Source: Microvirga ossetica (GTDB lineage Bacteria > Pseudomonadota > Alphaproteobacteria > Rhizobiales > Beijerinckiaceae). From it: DNA of 64,000 bases. How positions within the stretch are numbered: position 1 is the first letter of the stretch; every line of letters starts with the position of its first letter. Below the pieces are notes generated by a model that saw nothing but the letters and a program-made list of their open reading frames with translations, was not told where the DNA came from and did no database searches. The stretch is from NCBI RefSeq assembly GCF_002741015.1, contig NZ_CP016617.1, positions 992,001 to 1,056,000 of the forward strand. Reading direction: 5' to 3'. Positions 53,753 to 62,503 of this stretch are shown piece after piece. The position numbers and the translations under genes were made by a program.

Positions 53753-54634
53753 ATGACTTACATCACCACCAAAGACGGCACCCAGATCTTCTACAAGGAC
53801 TGGGGCTCCAGAGACGCTCAGCCGATCGTGTTCCACCATGGCTGGCCATTGAGTTCCGATGACTGGAACAACCAGATGATGTTTTTCCTGGCGGAAGGAT
53901 ATCGCGTGATCGCCCACGACCGCAGGGGCCACGGGCGGTCGGACCAAACCGACGGCGGCAACGAGATGGATACCTATGCAGCCGATGTCGCCGAGTTGGT
54001 CACGACGCTCGACCTCAAGAACGCGATCCATATCGGCCACTCGACCGGTGGCGGCGAGGTCACACGTTATGTGGCGCGCGCGGAACCGGGACGCGTGGCC
54101 AAGGCCGTGTTGATCGACGCGGTCCCTCCGGTGATGGTCAAGAAGGATTCCAATCCGGGCGGGACGCCGATCGAGGTGTTCGACGGATATCGTGCCGCAC
54201 TTGCCGCCAATCGCGCCCAACTTTACCTCGATATTCCGAGTGGCCCCTTCTACGGCTTCAACCGGCCAGGCGCGAACGTGTCAGAGGCTCTGATCCGCAA
54301 CTGGTGGCGGCAGGGCATGATGGGGAGCGTCAAGGCTGGATATGAGTGCATCAAGGCTTTCTCCGAGACCGACTTCACCGAGGCCTTGAAGGCGATCGAC
54401 GTGCCAGTGCTGGTGATCCACAGCGAGGACGACCAGATCGTGCCTTATGCCGATTCAGCGCCACTGACGGTCAAGCTCCTGAAGCATGGCATGCTCAAGA
54501 CCTACAAGGACCTGCCACACGGCCTGTGTCAGACCCATCCGGAGATCGTGAATCCGGAGATCCTGGCCTTCGTTCGCGGGGAGGAAGTGAAGGCAGACCA
54601 GCAAGCGGCCGCTGCCGCGTCTGTCATGGCGTGA
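53753..54634 (+). CDS. alpha/beta hydrolase (non-haem haloperoxidase/esterase type)
   Basis: About 293 residues. The nucleophile elbow is IHIGHSTGGGEVTRYVARAE, the oxyanion HGWP motif is in IVFHHGWPLSSDDWNN, the acid Asp in LVIHSEDDQIVPYADSA, and the His in KDLPHGLCQTHPE. GRGHGRSDQ-type RRGHGRSDQ is present. Such enzymes are esterases with perhydrolase activity. The start is the ATG at 53753 (TYITTKDGTQIFYKDWG), as in homologues; an upstream in-frame start adds seven residues. A strong hairpin follows. Confidence 0.92.
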   Translation: MTYITTKDGTQIFYKDWGSRDAQPIVFHHGWPLSSDDWNNQMMFFLAEGYRVIAHDRRGHGRSDQTDGGNEMDTYAADVAELVTTLDLKNAIHIGHSTGGGEVTRYVARAEPGRVAKAVLIDAVPPVMVKKDSNPGGTPIEVFDGYRAALAANRAQLYLDIPSGPFYGFNRPGANVSEALIRNWWRQGMMGSVKAGYECIKAFSETDFTEALKAIDVPVLVIHSEDDQIVPYADSAPLTVKLLKHGMLKTYKDLPHGLCQTHPEIVNPEILAFVRGEEVKADQQAAAAASVMA

Positions 54635-54643
54635 ACTTAGGTT

Positions 54644-54671
54644 GCAGGCCCGGCCACGCGGCCGGGCCTGC
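54644..54671 (+). terminator. strong hairpin after the hydrolase gene
   Basis: GCAGGCCCGGCC (54644-54655) and GGCCGGGCCTGC (54660-54671) form a perfect 12-bp stem with an ACGC loop, 9 bp after the stop. There is no T-run. It is symmetrical enough to act on both strands. Confidence 0.55.
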
Positions 54672-54820
54672 ACGAAGTGTCCATACGTGGCGTCAGCGCA
54701 AGATCAGTTCCTGATCTGGGTCGCGCCGTTCTCGTAAACATGCCCATGATCCTCGTCTCTTGTTCGGGTGGAACAAGTTAGCAGGCTGCTGGACACCGGC
54801 ATGCTCCCACACAGCGCTTG

Positions 54821-57019
54821 TCACAGCAGGTGTTCGATGCGGATCGGCAGGTCGCGGAGGCGTCGCCCTGTGGCGTGAAACACCGCATTGGCGATCGCTG
54901 CCGCGACCCCAACCATGGAAACCTCACCGAGGCCCTTGGCGCCGGCGCTGTTGAATGTGGTGTCAGGTTCGTCGATAAACTCCACCTCGATCGAGCCAAT
55001 ATCAGCGTTCACCGGCACCACGTACTCTGCGAGGTCGGCATTTAGGAAGCCGCCATACCGCGGATCGACCTCACTCGCCTCACGCAGGGCAGCACCTATC
55101 CCCCACACAACACCACCACGAACTTGACTGGTAGCTGTGCGTGGGCTCATGACCCGACCGCAATCGGCTACGCTCACCACGCGCGGCACCCTAATACGCC
55201 GTGTGTTAGGCTCGATCCGCACCTCCACGAAATGAGCGATATAGCTGCAGGTGACGTAGCTCCCGAAGACCGGGCCTCCTATGGAGGGCAACCCCGCGCG
55301 GAGCCGCCCGAAGATGGCATCCGGCTGGCCAGGGGCCTTTCGCTGGACCTCCAGCTCCAGCGATTGGCGGCCCGCAGCTTTCAGGATTTCCGCGGGCGTG
55401 CGACCGGCTAGGGGACCGTGCGACACCTCGACAAGGGCTGTCAGCATCGCATCGCCTGCGTCCTCGGCGGCCGGGATGGCGGAGGCCGTGCCCCAGGAGC
55501 CGGCGGTGAGGTGCTGTGGAGCGGCACGGGTATCCCCAATCACGACACTCACTTTTGCGGCAGGAACACCGAGCTTACGGCTGATGGCGTTGGCGAGCGC
55601 AGTACGGATCCCCTGTCCCATTTCATGGCCACCCACGCTAATGACGGCATCGCCCTCGTCGGTGACCCTCAGATGCGCGACAGCGGGCACGATGAGGCCA
55701 GGGTAGGCTCCGATCGCTACTCCCCAGCCGATTTCAGTGCGGTCCGAAGACCGCATGGAACGGGGCGCCATGGAGCGGTTCGTCCACCCGAAGCGCTCTG
55801 CGCCGCGGCGCAGGCACTCGGCGACGTGGCGTGATGAGAAGGGTAGCCCAGTGGCCGTATCAATAGTCGTGTCATTTGCCAGCCTCAGCTCCACCGGATC
55901 CCGGCCCAATGCATAGGCCAGCTCATCCACGCAGGTTTCCATGGCGAAGCAGGCTGGATGCTCAAAGGGCGCACGCATGTAGCCTGGCGTCTGGACGTCG
56001 GTGCGGATAAGCCTCTCTACGCCGCGAAAGTTCGAGAACCCATAAAGGCGGGCGCTGGTCGCGGTGTATTCTCCGGGGAACAGGTCATGGCGCGACGTCT
56101 GAGCGTCAACCTCGTGAATGGCTGCGATCATCTTGCCGGACTTATCGGCCCCGAGTCGGATATGGTGTCGGCTTGCCGGGCGGAAGCTCGCGTCATGGAA
56201 GACGCCTGCACGTGGAACGACAAGCTTCACCGGCTGTCCCGTCTCACGCGAGGCAACAGCGGCGAGGATAGTCTGCATCTGCAGGGAGTTTTTCTGGCCA
56301 AACCCCCCTCCGGCAAAGGGCGAGATCACCGCGACGTTCTCCGGACTGATCCCTAGCCCCAACGCAACACCGTGGCGTATGGCTTCGGCGTTCTGGGTTC
56401 CTTCGTGGATGGTGAGCTTGTCGCCGTTCCATTCGGCGACCGTGGCGATCAGCTCAATCGGGTTCTGGTGCTGTGGTGGACAATTGTATGTCGCGTCGAT
56501 CCTGACTGGCGCTTGCGCGAAGACCTTGTCGGCATCGCCCGCGATGATCTCGGGGATGAAATTCTTCAGCGGCGTATCCGCCTGATTGATGATCTCCGTG
56601 CCCTTCGCGCCGAGCGTGACGCTAAAGGGCTCTTCGATGTACTCGGCTGTGACGAGGTGCGCCGCCTCCACCGCCGCTTCGAGTGTATCGGCTGCGACGA
56701 GCGCGATCGGCTGGCCGCGGTAAGCGATGGCCCGCGACAACATGGGTTGGAAGCTCTGGAAGCCGTAGCCGCCGCCCATGATGAAGCCGCTCGACTTTAC
56801 AGCGCCCATGGTCTCGTGGGTGAGCACCAGCCGGACGCCTGGTACGCCACTCGCCGCCTTTGAATCCAGAGCGACAATGTGCCCCTTGGGAATGGTTGAG
56901 ACGGCCAAGGCCGCGTGCAGTAGTCCGGGCCGGACGTCGTCGGCCCCAAAGAGCGGTTTGCCGCAGACCTTGTCATAGGCATCAACGCGCGGAGTGTCAG
57001 GGAAGGACAGGTCACTCAT
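54821..57019 (-). CDS. paoC: PaoC-like molybdenum-cofactor subunit of aldehyde oxidoreductase
   Basis: 732 residues, xanthine oxidase family large subunit: DAYDKVCGKPLFGADDVRPG at the start, FAGGGFGQKNSLQMQTILAA for cofactor contact, and SAGAKGLGEVSMVGVAAAIA carrying the catalytic Glu near the C-terminus. It oxidises aldehydes at a Mo centre and passes electrons through PaoA and PaoB. It is last of a three-gene operon, 3 bp after paoB. paoC rather than xdhB is favoured by the partner genes. No cofactor-sulfurtransferase chaperone (PaoD) gene follows. Confidence 0.88.
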   Translation of the reverse strand: MSDLSFPDTPRVDAYDKVCGKPLFGADDVRPGLLHAALAVSTIPKGHIVALDSKAASGVPGVRLVLTHETMGAVKSSGFIMGGGYGFQSFQPMLSRAIAYRGQPIALVAADTLEAAVEAAHLVTAEYIEEPFSVTLGAKGTEIINQADTPLKNFIPEIIAGDADKVFAQAPVRIDATYNCPPQHQNPIELIATVAEWNGDKLTIHEGTQNAEAIRHGVALGLGISPENVAVISPFAGGGFGQKNSLQMQTILAAVASRETGQPVKLVVPRAGVFHDASFRPASRHHIRLGADKSGKMIAAIHEVDAQTSRHDLFPGEYTATSARLYGFSNFRGVERLIRTDVQTPGYMRAPFEHPACFAMETCVDELAYALGRDPVELRLANDTTIDTATGLPFSSRHVAECLRRGAERFGWTNRSMAPRSMRSSDRTEIGWGVAIGAYPGLIVPAVAHLRVTDEGDAVISVGGHEMGQGIRTALANAISRKLGVPAAKVSVVIGDTRAAPQHLTAGSWGTASAIPAAEDAGDAMLTALVEVSHGPLAGRTPAEILKAAGRQSLELEVQRKAPGQPDAIFGRLRAGLPSIGGPVFGSYVTCSYIAHFVEVRIEPNTRRIRVPRVVSVADCGRVMSPRTATSQVRGGVVWGIGAALREASEVDPRYGGFLNADLAEYVVPVNADIGSIEVEFIDEPDTTFNSAGAKGLGEVSMVGVAAAIANAVFHATGRRLRDLPIRIEHLL

Positions 57020-57022
57020 GGC

Positions 57023-58015
57023 TCATGCTCTTTGCTTGGCGATCATCAGGGCGTCAGCAATAGTGCGTGCCCCGAGCTCAATGCGGAACGCGTTCTCGTG
57101 CCCCGGTTTTGCACCCTGCAGCGCAGCCTCGCCAGCTTCACGGGCGGCCTGCGGTGTGAGCACCCTTCCGAGGAGTGCCTGCTCGGCGGCGCGAGCACGC
57201 CAGGGCCGTGTAGCGAGGCCCCCTATTGCGATGCGTGCAGCACGCACGGTGTCACCCTCCATATCCAGTGCGACAGCCGCCGATGCGAGCGCAAAGGCAT
57301 AAGATTCCCGGTCACGGATTTTGTGATACGTGGAGGCGCGGCCGGCTGCGGTTTTGGGTACACGAATACGCAAGATCAGCTCGCCGGGCCCGAGTGTGGT
57401 CTCAATGTCGGGCGAAATTCCCGGCTCGCGGTGGAGTTCCTCTACCCGGATTGTGCGTTGCCCCTCCGGCCCGAGTACATCGATCCTGGCGTCGAAGGCA
57501 ACAAGAGCGATCCCCAGATCGCCCGGATAAACAGCGATGCAGGCATCGCTGCCCCCGAGCAGCGCATGGCCGCGGTCAATTCCTTGTTGAGCCGCGCAAC
57601 CGCTACCGGGCTTACGTTTGTTGCAGGGGAACGGCTCGCCGCCGCGAAAGTAGGCACAGCGTGTGCGCTGCAGGAGGTTGCCGCCGAGCGTCGCCATGTT
57701 GCGGATCTGCTGTGAGGCTGCTCGCCAGAGCGACTCAGAGATCGCCGGATACTCAGCCACGATCTGCGAATGGGCCGCCACATCGCTCATTCGCGCGAGA
57801 GCGCCGAAGACCAGCTCAGCTCCGTCGGTATCGATGCCGTTCAGGTCCTCAAGGCGAGTCACATCGACGAGGTGTGTAGGCCTCTCAATATTTAGTTTCA
57901 TAAGATCGTAGATGGTGGTCCCGCCGGCCAGAAATTGCGCGCGAGGTCCGCTGGCAATCACGCCACTCACGGCCTCGGCCGCTGTCGCTGCTCTGATATA
58001 GGTGAAGGGGTGCAT
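57023..58015 (-). CDS. paoB: PaoB-like FAD-binding subunit with extra Fe-S cysteines
   Basis: About 330 residues: HPFTYIRAATAAEAVSGVIA, then the FAD loop QFLAGGTTIYDLMKLNIERP. The insertion RCAYFRGGEPFPCNKRKPGS followed by GCAAQQGI supplies the cysteines that hold a 4Fe-4S cluster in E. coli PaoB. A C-terminal CO-dehydrogenase-flavoprotein domain follows. The start at 58015 lies 2 bp after the paoA stop; the upstream extension is shadow sequence. Confidence 0.9.
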   Translation of the reverse strand: MHPFTYIRAATAAEAVSGVIASGPRAQFLAGGTTIYDLMKLNIERPTHLVDVTRLEDLNGIDTDGAELVFGALARMSDVAAHSQIVAEYPAISESLWRAASQQIRNMATLGGNLLQRTRCAYFRGGEPFPCNKRKPGSGCAAQQGIDRGHALLGGSDACIAVYPGDLGIALVAFDARIDVLGPEGQRTIRVEELHREPGISPDIETTLGPGELILRIRVPKTAAGRASTYHKIRDRESYAFALASAAVALDMEGDTVRAARIAIGGLATRPWRARAAEQALLGRVLTPQAAREAGEAALQGAKPGHENAFRIELGARTIADALMIAKQRA

Positions 58016-58017
58016 GG

Positions 58018-58662
58018 TTATGTCCTCTTCATCTTCGGCGCAGCATCCTCGATAGCCGCGACGATGCCGACATATGCGCCGCAGCGGCAGATATTTCCGC
58101 TCATGTATTCGCGGATCTGTTCCGGCGAGTGAGCGTGCCCTTCGAGCACACAGGCAACCGCAGCCATGATCTGACCCGGTGTACAGTAGCCGCACTGCAA
58201 TGCATCATGATCGATGAAGGCTTGCTGCATTGGATGGAGACCACCGTCACTTAAAGCCAAACCCTCAATTGTCGTGACCTCCCGACCGTCAACCTGGACA
58301 GCGGGCGTCAGGCACGAGACGACGCGGCGCCCGTCCAGGTGAATCGTGCAGGCACCGCATTGTCCATGATCACATCCCTTCTTCGCGCCGGTGTATGCAA
58401 GATGCTCGCGAAGAAGATCGAGCAGCGAGGTGCGTGGATCTATGGAGAGGGAGTGCGATTGTCCATTCACGCGCACGTGTATCGCAAGGGCGCGGTTCCC
58501 CTCGCCTGCCGCAGAAGTTCGGGCGCCTACAGCGTCGGCCAAGGCCTCTCCGAGCGCAGGGACGACGGTGCCGTTAGCGATGGTTGCGAAGCTGGCAGGA
58601 ACGGCGCGTGGATCCATCTCATTTGAACGATTACGCTGACCCCGATTATCTGAGCCTTGCAT
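58018..58662 (-). CDS. paoA: PaoA-like 2Fe-2S subunit
   Basis: 214 residues. The first 2Fe-2S cluster ligands are in GCDHGQCGACTIHLDGRRVV (plus the following SC), the second in LQCGYCTPGQIMAAV and GNICRCGAYVGIVAAI. AGGAGG 7 nt before 58662 decides the start. The N-terminal 60 residues replace the TAT signal of E. coli PaoA: no clear RRxFLK motif is seen, so this complex may be cytoplasmic or the leader may have diverged. Confidence 0.9.
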   Translation of the reverse strand: MQGSDNRGQRNRSNEMDPRAVPASFATIANGTVVPALGEALADAVGARTSAAGEGNRALAIHVRVNGQSHSLSIDPRTSLLDLLREHLAYTGAKKGCDHGQCGACTIHLDGRRVVSCLTPAVQVDGREVTTIEGLALSDGGLHPMQQAFIDHDALQCGYCTPGQIMAAVACVLEGHAHSPEQIREYMSGNICRCGAYVGIVAAIEDAAPKMKRT

Positions 58663-58791
58663 CGCCTATCCTCCTAAATCTGACTTAGAGCTACTCAGCC
58701 GACGAGATCCGTTCGTTTCAATCGCTGTCTCGGATGGCCGACTTACGGGTAGGAAGTGCTGAACCACGGGATCGCCCTCGTGGCTGGGCTT

Positions 58792-59031
58792 TCAGCATCG
58801 TTTGTCTTGAAGGTCCCGACCTTCCTGCTTGCCGCTTTGCCCGACAGCAGAAAGAACGCAGGTAAGCAGGAGGCCGGCGTCAGCTTTGTGCCACCAACCA
58901 AGGTTGCTGTAAAAGCTCTTAGCGCGATCGACGTCCGAAACAGGGATGACGACGACCTTGAGCTTCATGTCGACCGTCCGGGCTCTAGGGGACTCAATGG
59001 CAGTTTCGCTGTGCACGTGGGCACTGCTCAT
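58792..59031 (-). pseudogene. VOC/glyoxalase-superfamily remnant
   Basis: The minus-strand frame has MKLKVVVIPVSDVDRAKSFY, then SNLGWWHKADA, the first strand-helix unit of a VOC domain (usually followed by FRVVQFTPPGS). After that the sequence no longer fits and stops at 58792. About 80 percent of the domain is missing. 58663-58791 and 59032-59546 contain no further supported gene. Confidence 0.5.
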
Positions 59032-59546
59032 GTCCGGCTCCTTGCGTTTGAGGTGCCTCCGGAGTGGCAGCACACGTCTAGGCGCGTGAATCACCGCAGA
59101 GGCACGCAGTCGAACCGATTACTATTGGGTTACGCAATCACTCGGTGCAGGAGCGACGTCGACAAAGTGGCGATCGAAAGCGGCTCGTCGGGAGCCTAGG
59201 ACCAACGCAGGACTTTGACTTCTGTGAATAGGATACGCCTTCCTTGTCCGGCAGGGAAGCGATGCTGTGTCAGCCGCTGCCAGTACCGAGAGGAACTCCC
59301 GTTCAGGGGTCAAACACGGCCTTTAAGCGTGGCCGTGTAGAGGTCGGCTTACAGCCCCAACACGGAACTCCCGACAAGGTCCGCCTCATGCCAATGAACG
59401 AACCCGCTCGCGCGGGAGGGTGCTGCGCATGGGCCTGTGCCATGGCTTGGGGGCGGTAGCCCGCCGAAGGGCTCACGATGACAAGGCCGGGTCCTGTCTT
59501 GAGAATCGAGGGGTTCGCGACCTCCACCTCACGACAGGAGCCCTCG

Positions 59547-59881
59547 ATGACCGAGACAGCCATCAGCCCTCTGCGCCGGCGCATGATCGAAGACATGGCG
59601 GTACGCCATTTCGTCGAGAAGACCCGCACCGACTACATCCGTCACGTCAGGAGCTTCGCGGCCTTCCTCGGCCGCTCGCCGGAGACGGCCTCGCCCGAGG
59701 ATGTGCGGCATTTCCAGTTGCACCTGACCGAGAGCGGCGTGACCCCGCCGAGCTGCACGCGGCGGTTGCGGCCCTGCGCTTCTTCTTCACCGTCACCCTC
59801 GATCGGGCGGATCTGGCTCGGCGTCTCACCTTGGTCCATGAGCCGCGCAAAGTACCCCTCGTCCCGAGCCCGGCGGAAGTG
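59547..59881 (+). pseudogene. tyrosine recombinase N-terminal fragment, frameshifted
   Basis: ATG at 59547 after CAGGAG opens TETAISPLRRRMIEDMAVRH, EKTRTDYIRHVRSFAAFLGR, EDVRHFQLHLTESGVTPP. Near 59745 the frame changes and continues as LHAAVAALRFFFTVTLDRAD, VHEPRKVPLVPSPAEVGE. This is the SAM-like N-terminal domain of XerD-type recombinases found in transposons. It is cut at 59882 by the MITE-like element, before any catalytic Arg/His/Tyr. Confidence 0.7.
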
Positions 59882-60215
59882 GGGGAGCGCGCAAGGTTTG
59901 TGCAATAAACCTCGGCACCTTGGACGAAGGGAGAACATCAGTCTGGCAGTGTCTGGTTTGACGCTATTTCACGGCCAATCTTGCTTGGGATTGCCCCTCA
60001 ATGCTGTTCATAGTCGGCCTTCAGAATGACGTCCACCACCCGACAACACGGATGGCTGACTGAATGACGGGCAAGGTGGTTACGGCTTTGAGATCGCTTG
60101 CGGTTTCGGTTGCCTCAGGCTTTGCCATTACGAATAAGTCAGCAGCGCTTGACCGATATCGTTCCCGCTATGTCCGGTTTGGCGCGGTTTATTGCACAAA
60201 CCTTGCGCGCTCCCC
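59882..60215. mobile_element. 334-bp MITE-like element with perfect 30-bp inverted repeats
   Basis: The first 30 bases (59882-59911, starting GGGGAGCGCGCAAGGTTTGT) are an exact inverted copy of 60186-60215. The 274 bp between them encode no transposase or other recognisable protein. No flanking direct repeat is seen (AAGTG against ATCCT). It interrupts a recombinase gene on the left and supplies the last residues of a minus-strand frame on the right. A non-autonomous transposable element is the best reading. Confidence 0.65.
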
Positions 60216-60530
60216 ATCCTCTTCAGGGCTTTCTGCGTTTAGGATCTCGAGCCGGATCTCGAAATCAGGGTCACAAATGAGAATGGCCGGATCCTGTTCG
60301 TCACCGTCTCCCGAGCTGTCCAGGAACCAGCCTTCAGCCGGATTGGGGTCTTCTACATCGAGCCTCGCATTGAGGCTCTCGACAAGATACCTGGCGAGAC
60401 GATCGTTGATCCGCGTGCCATCGTCTTCGCCAAAGATGATCCGGGGCTCGCCTCGGGGATCTCGAATGACGTGCTGCCGATCCCGTCCAGGGCGGGCGAT
60501 GAAGAGGGTCCAGTGTGACGATGAGCTCAT
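60189..60530 (-). CDS. hypothetical acidic protein, 3' end altered by the MITE-like element
   Basis: 113 residues: SSSSHWTLFIARPGRDRQHV, DPRGEPRIIFGEDDGTRIND, RLARYLVESLNARLDVEDPN, with an acidic C-terminal half. The final residues (GERARFVQ) are encoded by the inverted repeat of the neighbouring element, so the native C-terminus has been replaced. No family recognised. Confidence 0.45.
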   Translation of the reverse strand: MSSSSHWTLFIARPGRDRQHVIRDPRGEPRIIFGEDDGTRINDRLARYLVESLNARLDVEDPNPAEGWFLDSSGDGDEQDPAILICDPDFEIRLEILNAESPEEDGERARFVQ

Positions 60531-60676
60531 GGGCTACTCTTCTCGCGAACTTCGTTGAAGACCTCAGCAAAGCTATGTTTCTGCGTCAAGGATCGCCCCT
60601 ACACAGTTGCTTTAGTCACTGATCGAATCCCGCTCACATGCCCTTCGTTGGGTACGGCAGCGCAGCAGTGCCGTTC

Positions 60677-62110
60677 TCACACGACCAAGCTCCAGAACGA
60701 GCTTTTGCGGCCATGTTGGGTTTTGAGGCGTCTCACGTAGACATTATGGGCCTCGAACCTGTCGAAATCCTCGATCTGGTCAGCAAGGTTCTCGCATTCC
60801 TCGAGGTGGCGGGCGGCATGCTGATACCGTTGGGTCCGATTCCGCTCCAGAGCAAAGTCGATCAAAGCCCGGCGAAGAACGGTGGCCGCAAGGGGGTATT
60901 TTGCCTCCAGCGCAGCCGCGGCTGGTGCCAGGATCTCGTAGAAATCACCATTGAGTTCGTCGACACGGGTGAGTGCCAAGTGCGCGGCTTGATCCAGCGC
61001 CGGCCAGGTCATCAGGAAACTCAATGCCTGGTGCACGCTCGGATGGCTCCGCGCGTGGGCGATGGCCCGTTCCTCAGCCTCGAGATCGTCAAAATCGGGC
61101 AGGCGCTTGAGATAGGAGCGCAGGTGTTCCGGGTTGAGCGAGCGCTCGAAGCAGGCCCAGCGAAACGCCTGCACCTCATCCGCTCGCCCGAGGGCCTCGA
61201 GAACCTTAATCCGGGTCTGCTCCCATTCGACGGGGATCCAGCCAGGCCGGTCCTGATCGACTGCATTGATGGCAGACCAAGCTTCCTCCGTGCGGCCTGC
61301 AGCAAGGAGCCGTTGTGCGATCTCCACGGCAACACTTGGAACGCGTCTTGGCTTCTCACCTTGCTGTGCAATGAAGGCGTCCACATCCCCCTGCGCATCC
61401 GCAATCGCCTCCAGCGCCATTCGAACCATGCTGCTGCGATGGCGCTCAGCCAGCTCATCGGCGTACAAGGGACCAACCATCCCCCAGCCGACGACCTTCC
61501 GCTCTTCAGCACGAGGCTTCTGCCGCGACTCCTGTGACAACTTGAGGATGAGTTGCTTGAGGTGGTCAAGGCCTGTCGGGCCGAGGGCCGGAGCCAGAAC
61601 CTCGATCAAGCCGTCATACTGACCATATTCGTTCTCGATCAGAGCACGGTACGCCTGCTCGGCCAGCACGTTGGGGGCGGCATTGGCTAAGTTGGCAGTG
61701 TCACCAAGATCACGGCAGGCGGCCTGAAAGACGGCAATCACGTTTCCACTGCTGTCGTCGCATCGACCGAAGATCGGATGAGCAAGCGCCCTAAAGCGCC
61801 AGAGGGGATCAAGAGCCTCGGCGGCGTCGACTGTTGCCACCTGGGCAATGGCCTGTTTCTGGGTCTCGAGATCCACAACAAGAGCCTTGCGCTGCTGCCA
61901 ATTGACGAAGGAGCGGGATCGGGCAAAGGCTGTCAGGCGCTTACGGATCTCCTGCACCATGTCGGCAGGGCTAGCGGCGCCGGCCAGCTCCAGCCGCAGT
62001 CGGCGCTGGGCCACCGCGTTGCCCCGGCTGATCTCGATCAACAGCTCAGCCAAGCGTTCGGCCCCAAGCGCCTCAAGGTTTTTCGCGTTCAGAGTCTTCT
62101 TTGAGGCCAT
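60677..62110 (-). CDS. DUF6880 family protein
   Basis: About 477 residues, soluble, almost all helical with repeat-like helical hairpins. It begins ASKKTLNAKNLEALGAERLA, ELLIEISRGNAVAQRRLRLE, as in DUF6880 members. Later segments: AEALDPLWRFRALAHPIFGR, WACFERSLNPEHLRSYLKRL, LDQAAHLALTRVDELNGDFY. A superhelical scaffold is likely. Some relatives sit beside SWIM zinc-finger genes, but none is seen here. The ATG at 62110 was chosen over 62128 because homologues begin MASK. Confidence 0.75.
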   Translation of the reverse strand: MASKKTLNAKNLEALGAERLAELLIEISRGNAVAQRRLRLELAGAASPADMVQEIRKRLTAFARSRSFVNWQQRKALVVDLETQKQAIAQVATVDAAEALDPLWRFRALAHPIFGRCDDSSGNVIAVFQAACRDLGDTANLANAAPNVLAEQAYRALIENEYGQYDGLIEVLAPALGPTGLDHLKQLILKLSQESRQKPRAEERKVVGWGMVGPLYADELAERHRSSMVRMALEAIADAQGDVDAFIAQQGEKPRRVPSVAVEIAQRLLAAGRTEEAWSAINAVDQDRPGWIPVEWEQTRIKVLEALGRADEVQAFRWACFERSLNPEHLRSYLKRLPDFDDLEAEERAIAHARSHPSVHQALSFLMTWPALDQAAHLALTRVDELNGDFYEILAPAAAALEAKYPLAATVLRRALIDFALERNRTQRYQHAARHLEECENLADQIEDFDRFEAHNVYVRRLKTQHGRKSSFWSLVV

Positions 62111-62243
62111 GTCGCATCCCGAGTGCATCTAGGACTCATTTATGAAACAGACGGATTACGATCAATCCGTGCTGGTTTGACCGCGGGAGGGGGTCCTGAA
62201 TGGGGTTAATTAACCTATTATAACATTCTGCATAATAAGAATT

Positions 62244-62278
62244 TTGACAAGAAGTCGGTAACCGGTGCCGTGGCAGGA
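62244..62278 (+). repeat. 35-bp dispersed repeat, copy 2
   Basis: It begins TTGACAAGAAGTC and ends GGTGCCGTGGCAGGA, 30 of 35 identical to 566-600. It lies 20 bp before the ribosome binding site of the small gene at 62299, so it may carry that gene's promoter. Confidence 0.5.
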
Positions 62279-62298
62279 TCCTCTCGCGGGAGGATCTC

Positions 62299-62397
62299 AT
62301 GCGCGCGAACCGACGGCTGGCCCAGCTCTGGCTCGATGCTATGAGAACAGAGTTCAGGGCCCCGGCTGATACGATTAATACTCTACCGACAACGTGA
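62299..62397 (+). CDS. candidate micro-protein (32 aa)
   Basis: ATG at 62299 has GGGAGGA 5 nt upstream. The frame reads RANRRLAQLWLDAMRTEFRA, PADTINTLPTT and stops at 62397. An amphipathic basic helix is likely. The repeat with TTGACA 55 bp upstream may be its promoter. Support is the ribosome binding site and composition only. Confidence 0.35.
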   Translation: MRANRRLAQLWLDAMRTEFRAPADTINTLPTT

Positions 62398-62503
62398 ACT
62401 GCGATCTTGTCTGGCTGGATGAGACCAAACGCAGCCCGGACGGTGTCAGCTTGGAGCACATCTGAGATTACACTTCCAAACTGGACCATGTTGGCAAGGG
62501 AGA

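Noticed and set aside
53505..54220. Minus-strand frames antisense to the hydrolase gene.
   Set aside because: They are reverse-strand shadows of a well-supported alpha/beta hydrolase with a complete catalytic triad.
58016..58195. N-terminal extension of the PaoB gene up to 58195.
   Set aside because: It is the shadow of the PaoA C-terminal cysteine motif in another frame; PaoB homologues start at the Met-x-x-Phe-Thr-Tyr of 58015.
62190..62250. AT-rich patch considered as an origin or attachment site.
   Set aside because: No iterons, DnaA-box cluster or tRNA-like end was seen; a promoter region is the simpler reading.
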